Positions 27,347 through 39,102 of a DNA stretch of 64,000 nt are shown here, piece by piece. Source of the DNA: Mycteria americana. Lineage: Eukaryota > Chordata > Aves > Ciconiiformes > Ciconiidae. The notes below the pieces were generated by a model. The model was not told the DNA's origin. It saw only the letters and a program-made list of their open reading frames with translations, and did not search any database. Location of the stretch: the NCBI RefSeq assembly GCF_035582795.1, contig NC_134366.1:10446161-10510160 (forward strand), written 5' to 3'. How positions within the stretch are numbered: the stretch's first letter is position 1; the number at the start of each line of letters is the position of its first letter. The translations under genes were made by a program, and so were the position numbers.

Positions 27347-30210
27347 AATCACAGAATCACAGGATCGTATAGGTTGGAAAAGACCTTTAAGATCATCGAG
27401 TCCAACCGTAAACCTAACACTACCAAGACCACCCCTACACCATGTCCCTAAGCACCTCATCCAAACGTCCTTTAAATACCTCCAGGGATGGCGACTCAAC
27501 CACTGCCCTGGGCAGCCTGTTCCAATGCTTGACAACCCTTTCAGTGAAGTAAAATTTCCTAATATCCAGTCTAAACCTCTCTTGATGCAACTTGAGGCCA
27601 TTTCTTCTTGTCCTATCACTTGTTACCTGGGAGAAGAGACTGACCCCCACCTCTCTACAACCTCCTTTCAGGTGGTTGTAGAGAGCAATAAGGTCTCCCC
27701 TCAGCCTCCTTTTCTCCAGGCTACACAACCCCAGTTCCCTCAGCCGCTCCTCATCAGACTTGTGCTCCAGACCCTTCACCAGCTTCGTTGCCCTTCTCTG
27801 GACACGCTCCAGCACCTCAATGTCTCTCTTGTAGTGAGGGGCCCAAAAGTGAACACAGCATTCGAGGTGCGGCCTCACCAGTGCCGAGTACAGGGGGACA
27901 ACCACTTCCCTAGTCCTGCTGGCCACACTATTTTTGATACAAGCCAAGATGCCATTGGCTTTCTTGGCCACCTGGGCACACTGCTGGCTCATATTCAGGC
28001 GGCTGTCAACCAACACCCCCAGGTCCTTCTCTGCCAGGCAGCTTTCCAGCCACTCTTCCCCAAGCCTGTAGCGTTGCATGGGGTTGCTGTGCCCCAAGTG
28101 CAGGACCTTGCACTTGGCCTTGTTGAACCTCATACAATTGGCCCCAGACCATTGACCCAGCCTGTCCAGATCCCTCTGCAGAGCCTTCCTACCCTCCAGC
28201 AGATCAACACTCCCACACAACTTGGTGTCATCTGCAAACTTACTGAGAGTACACTCGATCCCCTCGTCCAGATCATTGATAAAGATATTAAACAGAACTG
28301 GCCCCAACACAGAGCCTGGGGGACACCACTTGTGACCGGCCGCCAACTGGAGTAAACTCCATTCACCACCACTCTTTGGGCCCAGCCATCCAGCCAGTTC
28401 TTTACCCAGCAAAGAGTACACCCGTCCAAGCCATGAGCAGCCAGTTTCTCCAGGAGAATGCTGTGGGAAATGGTGTCAAAGGCTTTACTGAAGTCTAGAT
28501 AGACAACATCCACAGCCTTTCCCTCATCCACTAGGCGGGTCACCTTGTCGTAGAAGGAGATCAGGTTGGTCAAGCAGGACCTGCCTTTCCTGAACCCATG
28601 CTGACTGGGCTTGATCCCTTGGTTATTCTCTACATGCCGTGTGATGGCACTCAAGATGATCTGCTCCATCAGCTTTCCTGGTACAGAGGTCAGGCTGACA
28701 GGCCTGTAGTTCCCCGGGTCCTCCTTCTGGCCCTTCTTGAAGATGGGTGTCACATTTGCTAATCTCCAGTCAACTCCAGTCTCCAGTTAGCCAGGACTGC
28801 TGGTAAATGATGGAAAGGGGCTTGGTGAGCACTTCTGCCAGTTCCTTCAGTACTCTCAGGTGGATCTCATCAGGCCCCATAGACTTGTGAGTGTCTAAGT
28901 GGTGCAGCAGGTCACTCACCATTTCCCCCTGGATTATTTGGGCTCCATTCTGGTCCCCGTCCCTATCTTCCGACTCAGGGGGCTGGGTACCCAGAGAACG
29001 ATTGGCCCTACTATTAAAGACTGAGGCAAAGAAGGCATTAAGTACCTCAGCCTTTTCCTCATCCTTGGTCACTGTGTTCCCTCCCCCATCTAATAGAGAC
29101 TGGAGATTCTCCTTAGCTCTCCTTTTGCTGCTAATGTATTTGAAGAAGTGTTTTTTGTTGTCTTTTACAGCAGCAGCCAGATTGAGCTCTAGCTCGGCTT
29201 TGGCCCTTCTAAGTTTCTCCCTGCACAACCTCTCTACTCCTTTGTAGTCCTCTTGAGTTGCCTGCCCCTTCTTCCAAAGGTCGTAGACTCTCCTCTTTTT
29301 CCTGAGTTCTAGCCAGAGCTCTCTAGTCAGCCAGGCCGGTCTTCTTCCCCGCCGGCTCATCTTCCGGCACCTGGGGACAGCCCGCTCTTGTGCCTTTAGG
29401 ACTTCCTCCTTAAAGAAAGTCCAGCCTTCCTGGACTCCTTTGCCCTTTAGGGCTGCCTCCCAGGGGACTCTGTCGACCAGTCTCCTGAACAGGCCAAAGT
29501 CTGCCCTCCGGAAGTCTAAGGTGGCAGTTCTGTTGAACCCCCCTCCTCACGTCTCCAAGAATCAAAAACTCTATCATTTCATGATCACTCTGCCCAAGAC
29601 AGCCTCCATCCATCACATCGCTCACAAGTCCTTCTCTGTTCGTGAACAAGAGGTCCCGTGGGGCACCTTCCCTAGTTGGCTCACTCACCAGCTGTGTCAG
29701 GAAGTTATCTGCTACACACTCCAGGAACCTCCTAGACTGTTTCCTCTCTGCTGAATTGTATTTCCAGCAGACATGCGGTAGGTTGAAGTCCCCCTCAAGG
29801 GCTAGTGATTGTGAGGCTTCTCCCAGCTGCTTATAGAATAGTTCGTCTGCCTCATCGTCTTGGTTGGGTGGTCTGTAACAGACTCTCACCACAATATCTG
29901 CCTTGTTGGCCTTCCCCCTGATTCTTACCCATAAACACTCAACCCTATCGTCACCATCATTAAGCTCTAAACTATCCAAACACTCCCTAACATACAGGGC
30001 TACCCCACCACCTCTCCTGCCTCGCCCATCCCTCCTGAAGAGTTTATAGCCATCCATCGGCGCACTCCAGTTGTGCGAGTCATCCCACCATGCTTCCGTG
30101 ATGGCAACGACATCATAGTTTTCCTGGTGTACAATGGCTTCCAGCTTCTCCTGCTTGTTGCCCATGCTGCATGCATTGGTGTAGAGGTACTTCAGCTGCG
30201 ATGCCACAAA
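27347..30210 (-). mobile_element. CR1 LINE retrotransposon, minus strand, 5'-truncated and decayed (copy 1)
   Basis: A chicken-repeat-1 type non-LTR retrotransposon. The 3' end is at 27347 with the family's ATTCTGTG-type tail (two units). Reading on the minus strand, the ORF2 protein runs from an AP-type endonuclease at the 5' end to reverse transcriptase and the C-terminal region ending [10 protein letters not shown] near 27438. ORF1 and the promoter are missing; the 5' boundary is placed near 30200-30280, where the family resemblance starts. It shares about 1.3 kb of closely similar sequence with the plus-strand copy at 37.8-39.1 kb. Confidence 0.93.
27438..30205 (-). pseudogene. CR1 ORF2 pseudogene (endonuclease + reverse transcriptase), frameshifted
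   Basis: The reading frame is split into at least four pieces. An endonuclease piece (30205 to about 29520) has NACSMGNKQEKLEAI, the ITEAWWDD catalytic Glu block, GDFNLP and SDHEMIEF. A linker piece (about 29500-28775) has the SRRGRRPAWLTRELW start. A reverse-transcriptase N-part (28753 to about 28315) has [10 protein letters not shown] reverse-transcriptase C-part (about 28315-27438) has KFADDTKL with the catalytic Asp pair. Breaks lie near 29510-29540, near 28760 and at about 28315 inside the GVPQG motif. The element cannot encode a working protein. Confidence 0.9.
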
Positions 30211-33200
30211 ACTAATCCAATGTGGTATTTTGCCCTCACCCTTCCAGTGTGATTTAGAGAAGTCAGGTGAACCTTGTTTCAACCTTGTTCTTGGGTTCTA
30301 AGTGGTTGTTTCATTTAGGACATTTGACTAAAAGCCCTTTTCATGGAACCAGCTCCTGCAGGAAAGATGCCAGCAATTAATGAAAGATGATAAAATAATA
30401 AAAGAAGTAATACATTAACTATATTATCCTTGCACATTTGGGCAGTCCTTTTCATTATATCCTCTTTATGGACATCCTCCAGCAACATTTGAAGAGCTGC
30501 TTTATTGCTGTTCTGTGACTGTTTTGGTTTCCAGACATTAACAAGTTATTTAAATGCAAAAGCCCTCTTTCACTCTTCATTTCCTACTGGTAGATTTCAT
30601 GCAAATAACAAAAAAAAAATTTGGTATGTTGTATTTATACAATTTTTGTGCGTGTATGAGTACTCATATTGGATTGAGTTTGGACCTTTGACTTTCTTCT
30701 TTTTCTTTCTCCTTCCTGCAAATATACGTATGGATATACTTGCAAATATACCTGCAAATGCAAATATACCTTATGGATACTGGTGTATACTCTTCTGGTT
30801 GAGTAGCACAGTACTATGTAGCCATAGTAGCCACATGGTTTTGATGTAGATGATTTATCTACTGAGACAGTATCTTCTGAGTAGAGAAACCAGAGTGAGC
30901 CCACCAGCCCACAGCACAGTGATTTCTCAGCACCTTGGAAACAATAACCTCTATCCCTCCTGGGCTAGGTGGGAATCACACTGGAAGTTCAGGACAGATT
31001 CCTCTCTCGCACAAATTTCGTGGCCATGTAACTCCTTTGGTGCTAGTTCTTCTAGCACCAGCACAAACGCTAGTCTGTAGGCACCGACCAAAGCTTGACT
31101 CTGCTTTTGCCTAAATCAGAAATAGTTTTCCAGGTGATTCTGACTTCTGGCATCGAAACAGGGCATCAGCTGGGAATGGCTATTTTTAGAGCCTTGATGT
31201 AACATGCAGTCTGGATTATTTTGAGATTGCCTTTCTTCTGAAATAGCTGTTGTTCTAGCTCCACATATATATTTAAATCCTCAACTATTAAATAGTAGTT
31301 TGCCAGCCTGGAAGAAGAAATGTAGGTATGGTCAAGCCCAGTGAGAAAGCTAAAGGGGAATTGCCTGTTATGTTATTCATTCATTCCACTCTCCCTGGAC
31401 GCCTTCAGACAACTCATTAAGAAAGGCAGCAGCGGAACTAGGGCTGAGAGGAGGCGATTCCTAGGTTGCCTGTGTACCGCAGCCCAGGACGCTTGCTTCA
31501 GAGTATTTTTATGTATTGCACAAAAATCAAATGCTGTATCTGATTTTTCATTCTGAAATAACCCTGTGGCTACAGAGGTTGATGAAAACTGCCAAGGTTC
31601 TCAATGTTATTTTTATTTTGCCTATACTTTCCCAGCTGCCTTGCTTCTGAAATAGCTGTTGTTCTAGCTCCATATGTATATATTTTTAAATCCTCAACTA
31701 TTAGATAGTAGTTTGCCAGCCTGGAAGAAGAATGTCAATGAAATGTCAATTCTTTATACTGAGTAATTGATTAATTGGCACATTGTTAATCTCTAAATCA
31801 GCAGCAATAAATTCTATCATTTTTAATCTTGACCTAAAAGTGCTAAAACACTTCTAATTGCCACTGTTGCTGCTGTAAAATGACTGATTAAACTGCATTC
31901 ATATCATAATCTTTGTTGCTCCTAAAATGCCTAATTGATAGTCACATCAGTGACTCAGTGCCAAGAAAGGAAAGGGATCTGGCTTTTTACTTTCTTTCAG
32001 GAATGCCTTGAATGGGAAAACCTGATGTTTTTCCTTGGCAGTACTGGACACTGGCCTCTAATTTTAATTATTGTTGCAATGCTATTTATTGTCTGTGTTG
32101 AGACCCAGTGTGCTGGGTGTTACACAAACCCAAGACAAAACAGTTCTAAGCCCAAGAGGTGAAGAAGAATAGGGATAGGCAGGAAAGCACCAAAAAATGA
32201 TGAACCCCACAACAGGCACCAGTTCCAGAGTATCAGAACTACTGACAAGTTTTCATCAGGCCTCAAAGCAAATGGGTGTTGTAAGGAGAGCAGACATTTA
32301 ATTTTATTTTATACTTTATGTAATTATTTTCTAGCAATTCAACATCGCAAAGACCCTGGAAGTCAGCTTTACCCTGACCCTTGTGTGCATTCCTAGGGAA
32401 AGGGATATAGCCAAAATCTAACCACTATGGTGAACCATAAATCCTGGGGGCCATGGACAGCTGGGATTAATGAAGAACAGCCTAGTGGTCGCAGGATTAG
32501 GATGGCCGTGTCCAGGTTTCCTTTGTCCTCGTGTCTTCTCTAGGCTGAACACAGCTCAGCCTGACCGGAGAACCCAGTCCTCTTGTACTGTCATCATGTA
32601 CAAACAGGATTTGTAAAGTAGTACTTTAACCTTGTGAAAAACAAAGTTTTCTGACAAAGAAGCAAAGCAGACCACCAGGATCCAGCCCTGCCTTCTTTGA
32701 AGTCGGGGGAATTGGGGATGTTTTCTGGCAGACAAAATACACCTCACTCTTCCTGTGTGAGTTATCCAAACTGCTGAGAAACTTGAGTGGCAGCTTCACG
32801 TTGTAAAAACCTAAAAAATAATGAAGTAAAAATAATAAAAGACCCAAATCCTGCTGGATTAAGCTGAGGCCCAACTTCTAAACTTTTGGGAACTAAGTCA
32901 GTATAAAAACTCAGCTAACAAAGTCACAATGCTTTCCATCCCGGATCCTTGGATTCTGTTCTGGTTTATTCATTATCAGCCCAAGTTCCGTAGCTGCAAC
33001 TTTATTATCGTTCTCATTCCACATGTAGTTTGCAGATGAAAAAATGTTGAAACTGTACCAGATGTGATCTGAAAGAAACAGAAAAAAATAAATCCAGACC
33101 ACCATGACACTGTAAACATGATTTTAGATAATGTAAACTTTATTCTGCATTATTACATTTGACAGTATAACATTGTAAGTGGCTCAATTGCCTTAAATTA

Positions 33201-34290
33201 AGAGTGTTCAAAGCTGAAAACCTGTGTTTTAGCACAAAATTGGTTAAAGCAATCCAAAACATCTAGAGAACCATCAGGAGGATCAGAAACCAGCATGAGC
33301 AACATGATTCCTTTTGCCTCCCTGCATCTGCCCGTGATTCCAAGGATAACACTGGGAGCAGTTGAGTTCTGTAGGATTTTGGAGAGAGGTACTGGCAAGG
33401 CAGAAGGAAATAAGGAGTGGAAAGCCACAGCTCTTAGCACAGATTTCTCTCAGTAAGAACAGGGCAAATACCTGTGGGTGCAGATTAGCCGTATGTGTTT
33501 TAAAATACATGTTGTCATCCTGCAGAGTGAGAGTACAGGTCATGGGGACAGACAAGTCCTTTGAAGGACAGGGGGTTTCTCATCCCATGGACATCCGAGA
33601 GGCTGGAAGGAAAGAACATCTCCTCCCCATGCTGTGAAAAGCCCAACATTTTGCCGCTTCATGGTGTACATGCTGTGGGTGTGGGCATGGAGTGGAAAGC
33701 AAGTGCATTGGTGCAGTGTAAATCTGCTCCTGTGGATCAGCACTAGGGTGGCAGAGAGCTATGGATGAATACGGTACCATACTGTTGTTTTTCTATGTTT
33801 TTGAATAGTGAGGAATACATTTAACACTTTTTAAAGGTATTTTAATAGTTTTGTTTTTTTTGAGGAAAGGGTTTTGTGGGATTTCTCATACGTCATTCTT
33901 GTTCCCTTTTGCAGGGAATTTCCTAGCTATAACATTAGCAAATGGTGGGCAGTAACCGCGTGAATGGAGCAATGAGCTTAGAGGAAATAGGGCTGTGAAG
34001 CCAGTCAATTGAATCTTCTCCATGTAAAATCTTGTAGGTGAGGAGGAGGAAACTCCAGCTGATGGCCATCTTTCATCAGACATTTGTGTCATTTGAAGTT
34101 TCCTCTACAAGGATTAGAAAGTATAAAAGTATGGAGTATTAATCATAACTGATTTGGTTGTTAAATTGACCTCTCTAATTTCTTTAGGGTTTTCTCTGCT
34201 TTCAGAACACCCAATTGCTCTGTCTTTAAAAGCAACATGAAAATATCTCTTAAGAACAGGTTGTGTCTTTCACTGTAGGCCTTTATAAAG
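30211..34290. other. Intergenic DNA with a local segmental duplication
   Basis: AT-rich unique sequence without a recognisable gene. It includes the 95-bp duplicated unit at 31228-31735 (listed separately), a small hairpin at 31038-31060, and a TAAT-rich block at about 31740-31930 (TAATTGATTAATTGGCA) that looks like a conserved noncoding element. Confidence 0.4.
31228..31735 (+). repeat. Dispersed direct duplication of about 95 bp
   Basis: 31228-31322 and 31637-31735 share the same sequence with few changes, including CTTCTGAAATAGCTGTTG, TCCTCAACTATTA and GTTTGCCAGCCTGGAAGAAG. The copies are in the same orientation about 410 bp apart. It does not resemble a transposon known to me. Confidence 0.9.
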
Positions 34291-34295
34291 AACAC

Positions 34296-34860
34296 TGTCC
34301 TGGTTTCAGCTGAGATAGAGTTGATTTTCTTTATAGTGGCTGGTATGGGGCTATGTTTTGGATTTGTGCTGAAAACAGTGTTGATAATACAGAGATGTTT
34401 TAGTTGTTGCTGCACTCGTCAAGGACTTTTCAGCTCCCCATGCTCTGCCAGGTGCAGAAGAAGCTGGGAGGGGACACAGCCAGGACAGTTGATCCAAACT
34501 GACCAAAGGGCTATTCCACACCATATGGCGTCATGCTCAGTATATAAAGCTGGGGAAGAAGAAGGAAGGGGGGACATTCGGAGTGATGGCGTTTGTCTTC
34601 CCAAGTCACCATTACGCGTGATGGAGCCCTGCTTTCCTGGAGATGGCTGAACACCTGCCTGCCCATGGGAAGCAGTGAATGAATTCCTTGTTTTGCTTTG
34701 CTTGTGTATGCGGCTTTTGCTTTACCTATTAAACTGTCTTTACCTCAACCCATGAGTTTTCTTTCTTTTACTCTTCCGATTCTCTCCCCCATCCCACCAG
34801 GAGGGAGTGAGCGAGCGACTGTTGTGGTGCTCAGTTGCTGGCTGGAGTTAAACCACAACA
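34296..34860 (+). mobile_element. Solo LTR of an avian endogenous retrovirus
   Basis: A 565-bp element starting TGTCCTGGTTTC and ending AACCACAACA (TG...CA ends). It is flanked by a perfect 5-bp target-site duplication AACAC at 34291-34295 and 34861-34865. It contains a TATA box (TATATAAA, 34541-34548) and an ATTAAA poly(A) signal (34728-34733) in the order and spacing of an LTR, which fixes the plus orientation. No internal retroviral sequence is present, so it is a solo LTR left by recombination. The 5-bp duplication fits ERVL-like or some other ERV classes; the family name is not assigned. Confidence 0.92.
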
Positions 34861-34865
34861 AACAC

Positions 34866-37765
34866 CCGAAGAGTTTGTCTTGTTTCTTAAATAAAAGGTT
34901 TCTTCTACTTCATTATTGCCTTAAAATTAGCAGAGATTTTGTATCTTCGTCATTTCTGGTTTTCCTAGGTGGGGCTGGGTAACTTGGAAGGTGCATGCTG
35001 TGATTTCTCTGACCACAAGTGTCAGGGTGGGAGTACTCTGTCTCCAAAAGAGAGAGCTGATGTCTTATATCCCAAATATCAGCAACTGAAATGAAACAAC
35101 CGTTAAAACCAAAACCACCCAGAAGTCCTGTGGAAGCCATCTGACTGATCATCTCCACAGCTATCAGTCTCTTGTCTCTTGTGATGTCCTGACTCACCAG
35201 TTGCAAGGCACCATGGATTTCAGGTCCAGCCAGGAGCTGGCTGAAGACGTCTCAAAAAAAAAATAAATAAAGCATACACTAAAAAAATTTCTTGTGAAGC
35301 CCAAACTGCATAAATGCAACAGATTTTAGGCCTTCCTTGAATGTCACGAAGAAGCAAAAAAGGATAGAAGCCTGGTTTAAAAGAAGAATTTTCAGGTCAT
35401 CTTTGTCGTGTAAAGGGGTAATTCCTGACCAGGCTGTCTCATCCCATTTCCTCTTTTCCTGCCTGTGTGTGCATAGTAATACATGTTATTGTAATGCTTG
35501 CATCCACAGAATGATTTGTACAACAGTCAGAGATCATATACATCTGAAATGGCTTAACTGGAAGAAGCCACTGTGTGACTGTGTGAATTTTTGGCACCAG
35601 CCTCCCAGTACCATGGAGTAAATGATCCTTCATGGGAAGGTGTGGCATCGCTGTGGGATCACTGGTGGATTTCCTTGGTTTGAGTTACATGGGGTCAGAT
35701 CCATTTCTCATGGTGCTCTGGCCTTCAAACCTGTGGCTGAGCATCTTCACCACGGCCCCAGAGCTGCTATATCAGGTCGGTGCCTTGAAGCAGTAATGAT
35801 GGGGTTGAGAATCCCTCCCCCACAGGAATGGAGGAAGACATCAAACTGGCTCACGCTGGAAGACCTCTTGCAAGACCTTGCATGGCTTAAAAATGAAAAC
35901 AAAATCCATAAATAGTTGAGTGCTTCTGATCTCTAGGTTATGAACATCCTTTGTTGATTTGCATTTCAAGCTTTTCTCTAGAGCGGTGAAAACTGGGACT
36001 TCCACAGAGCCACTTGCTCTAGGAGCTGGAAGAATGGCAGGGAGACAGAAAAAGGGCAAGTTTGGGGCTCACACTGTGGTGATGGAGTCTTAGCGAGGGG
36101 CTTCTTTGGCCAAAAGGCTCTCACCCTGCGGGAGATAAGTTTATAACTCAGCGAAATGCTGAATCACTCAACTGCCAAAGCTGAAGTTACTCCTCTGATA
36201 AAATATGTTATCTCTGATGTTCTCTGTGTCACTTGTGCTGGAGAAATACAGTGCATAGCTTATTCTTCATCAGAAGTAATTAATAGAAAATCAATTGTAT
36301 GACGCAATATTTGCCATGAAAAAAACTTTATGACAAACTAATTTGGAAAGTAATTTACAACATACACATTTTGGGAAGAGTGTTATATGGCAAGCTCTGG
36401 AATCTAAAACTGTGGTGACTTTATTAAAGCCAACATTTACACATTAGTAAACCTTAAAATAGTCCATGTCGTAGATTTTAGAATAATCTACAAATGGATC
36501 ATTTTTCAACCTACAGACTTCAGAAACTCTGTTGTTAGACAGATCCAAAGAATAATTTTATTTGCCAATAAAATTTTCCAAAGGAACTGCTTTAAAAATG
36601 GTTAGAACATAATGTAATGGCTTTATCTAACATTTTCACCTAATGGGTTTGATTTCCTATGAGTAAGAGTTTGGGATAGAGACATCTTATTATTCATGTA
36701 TTAGAAAATAATTTAATTCCTATTTTAAATGCAAATGTCTGTGCAACCCTAAGTGCTGGGCTGCCTTTTAAGCATTTGTCATCAAATCCATTAATCCTCC
36801 AAATTTTAAGTCCATTTGTGATCAGATCCATTTGTTGCATTAGACAATGTTTCTTCCAAAATAATAATCAGTGGAACATTAAGTGACAACACTCAAATGA
36901 CGATCTGCAGATTGCAGAGGCAAGGCACAAAAAGATACTACTGAACCAACTTTCCACCTTTCCCCAAATTTATAAAATTTTTAAACTGCCCAAATTTAAA
37001 AATAGTACACTGCTATTGCCACAAACATAATTAAAAAGAAAAAGGAACAGCAAATCCAAGGAATAAGAGATGCTACATCAGCAGATTCATACAACTGGGA
37101 TGTACCTTCTGTCTTTGTTTTGATACAGTCTAGTAGCCAGACTTCACATCAGTAAATCTCTGACATGTTGTATTTTTTTACCTTTAACACTGCTTTTCAT
37201 ATGAAGGCTTCAGTACAGGGTAAACAGGACCAAACCCTCATCTTACTGCTACTAAAAAATAGAAAAACAATGAAACCCCCAAAAGAACTATGTTGATTTT
37301 CTTATATTGTATAAATTGATCAACAAATGCATTTGTAAATTTTCAGAAAACTTACTGTAGTCAACTACAATTTTTTGTAGTAGAAAAATATCTAAATTCC
37401 TGCTTTAAGGGCATATCTCAATGAAACCTTCAATGGAGACACATTTTGGTGGTTTCATATTAAGTGGCGCCTCCAAAACTATATCTGTCATCTTGTCATA
37501 GAAAATAAATGCACAAGACAAATAACGTGACAAGTCTTGGATTTTTTTTCTGTGCAAGATGACTACTAACTGTAAAGGAATGATGCAAAATTTGTATAGC
37601 TAAATGACCTCATGCAGTTTTAATGCTCAAATATTAAGCACAAACATTCTAGTTTTGTGGGGGATGGAAAATTGCACCATTTGCCAAGTATGTCTGATAC
37701 TAGGAGGAGTCAATGTCCATAACTGCTATGAATTATATTTGAGCAGATCATATATTAATTATATT
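34866..37765. other. Intergenic DNA, no gene seen
   Basis: AT-rich unique DNA. 36120-36700 has the base composition and TAAT motifs of a possible conserved noncoding element (AGTAATTAATAGAAAATC). No exons, RNA genes or classifiable repeats were seen. Confidence 0.35.
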
Positions 37766-39102
37766 TGAGCAGGTCATCCTAAGTGCCATCACACGGCATG
37801 TAGAGAATAACCAAGGGATCAAGCCCAGTCAGCATGGGTTCAGGAAAGGCAGGTCCTGCTTGACCAACCTGATCTCCTTCTATGACAAGGTGACCCGCCT
37901 AGTGGATGAGGGAAAGGCTGTGGATGTTGTCTATCTAGACTTCAGTAAAGCCTTTGACACCATTTCCCACAGCATTCTCCTGGAGAAACTGGCTGCTCAT
38001 GGCTTGGACGGGTGTACTCTTTGCTGGGTAAAGAACTGGCTGGATGGCCGGGCCCAAAGAGTGGTGGTGAATGGAGTTTACTCCAGTTGGCGGCCGGTCA
38101 CAAGTGGTGTCCCCCAGGCTCTGTGTTGGGGCCAGTTCTGTTTAATATCTTTATCAATGATCTGGACGAGGGGATCGAGTGTACTCTCAGTAAGTTTGCA
38201 GATGACACCAAGTTGTGTGGGAGTGTTGATCTGCTGGAGGGTAGGAAGGCTCTGCAGAGGGATCTGGACAGGCTGGGTCGATGGTCTGGGGCCAATTGTA
38301 TGAGGTTCAACAAGGCCAAGTGCAAGGTCCTGCACTTGGGGCACAGCAACCCCATGCAACGCTACAGGCTTGGGGAAGAGTGGCTGGAAAGCTGCCTGGC
38401 AGAGAAGGACCTGGGGGTGTTGGTTGACAGCCGCCTGAATATGAGCCAGCAGTGTGCCCAGGTGGCCAAGAAAGCCAATGGCATCCTGGCTTGTATCAGA
38501 AATAGCGTGGCCAGCAGGACTAGGGAAGTGATTGTCCCCCTGTACTCGGCACTGGTGAGGCCGCACCTTGAATACTGTGTTCACTTTTGGGCCCCTCACT
38601 ACAAGAGAGACATTGAGGTGCTGGAGCGTGTCCAGAGAAGGGCAACGAAGCTGGTGAAGGGTCTGGAGCACAAGTCTGATGAGGAGCGGTTGAGGGAGCT
38701 GGGATTGTGTAGCCTGGAGAAAAGGAGGCTGAGGGGAGACCTTATTGCTCTCTACAACCACCTGAAAGGAGGTTGTAGTGAGGTGGGGGTCGGTCTCTTC
38801 TCCCAGGTAACAAGTGATAGGACAAGAGGAAATGGTCTCAAGTTGCACCAGGGAAGGTTTAGACTGGATATTAGGAAATTTTACTTCACTGAAAGGGTCA
38901 TCAAGAATTGGAACAGGCTGCCCAGGGCAGTGGTTGAGTCGCCATCCCTGGAGGTATTTAAAGGACGTTTGGATGAGGTGCTTAGGGCCATGGTGTAGGG
39001 GTGGTCTTGGTAGTGTTAGGTTTACGGTTGGACTCGATGATCTTAAAGGTCTTTTCCAACCTATACAATTCTGTGATTCTGTGATTCTGTGATTCTGTGA
39101 AT
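37766..39102 (+). mobile_element. CR1 LINE retrotransposon, plus strand, 5'-truncated (copy 2)
   Basis: Begins abruptly inside the reverse-transcriptase coding region at about 37766 and ends with four units of the ATTCTGTG-type tail at 39069-39102. It is very similar to copy 1 over its whole length; their 328-codon C-terminal frames differ at only about twelve positions. 5' truncation is usual for CR1. It is in inverted orientation to copy 1. Confidence 0.95.
37771..38998 (+). pseudogene. CR1 reverse-transcriptase pseudogene fragment
   Basis: Two overlapping frames carry the reverse transcriptase. The first has HGFRKGRSCLTNLISFYDK and YLDFSKAFD. After a one-base frameshift at about 38117 in the GVPQG motif, the second has [18 protein letters not shown] and the C-terminal region ending with TAG at 38996-38998. 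The endonuclease and the start of the RT are absent. Confidence 0.92.

Noticed and set aside
27333-28355. 340-codon plus-strand open frame
   Set aside because: It is the complement of CR1 reverse-transcriptase sequence; the same antisense frame recurs at 38078-38848 in the other CR1 copy.
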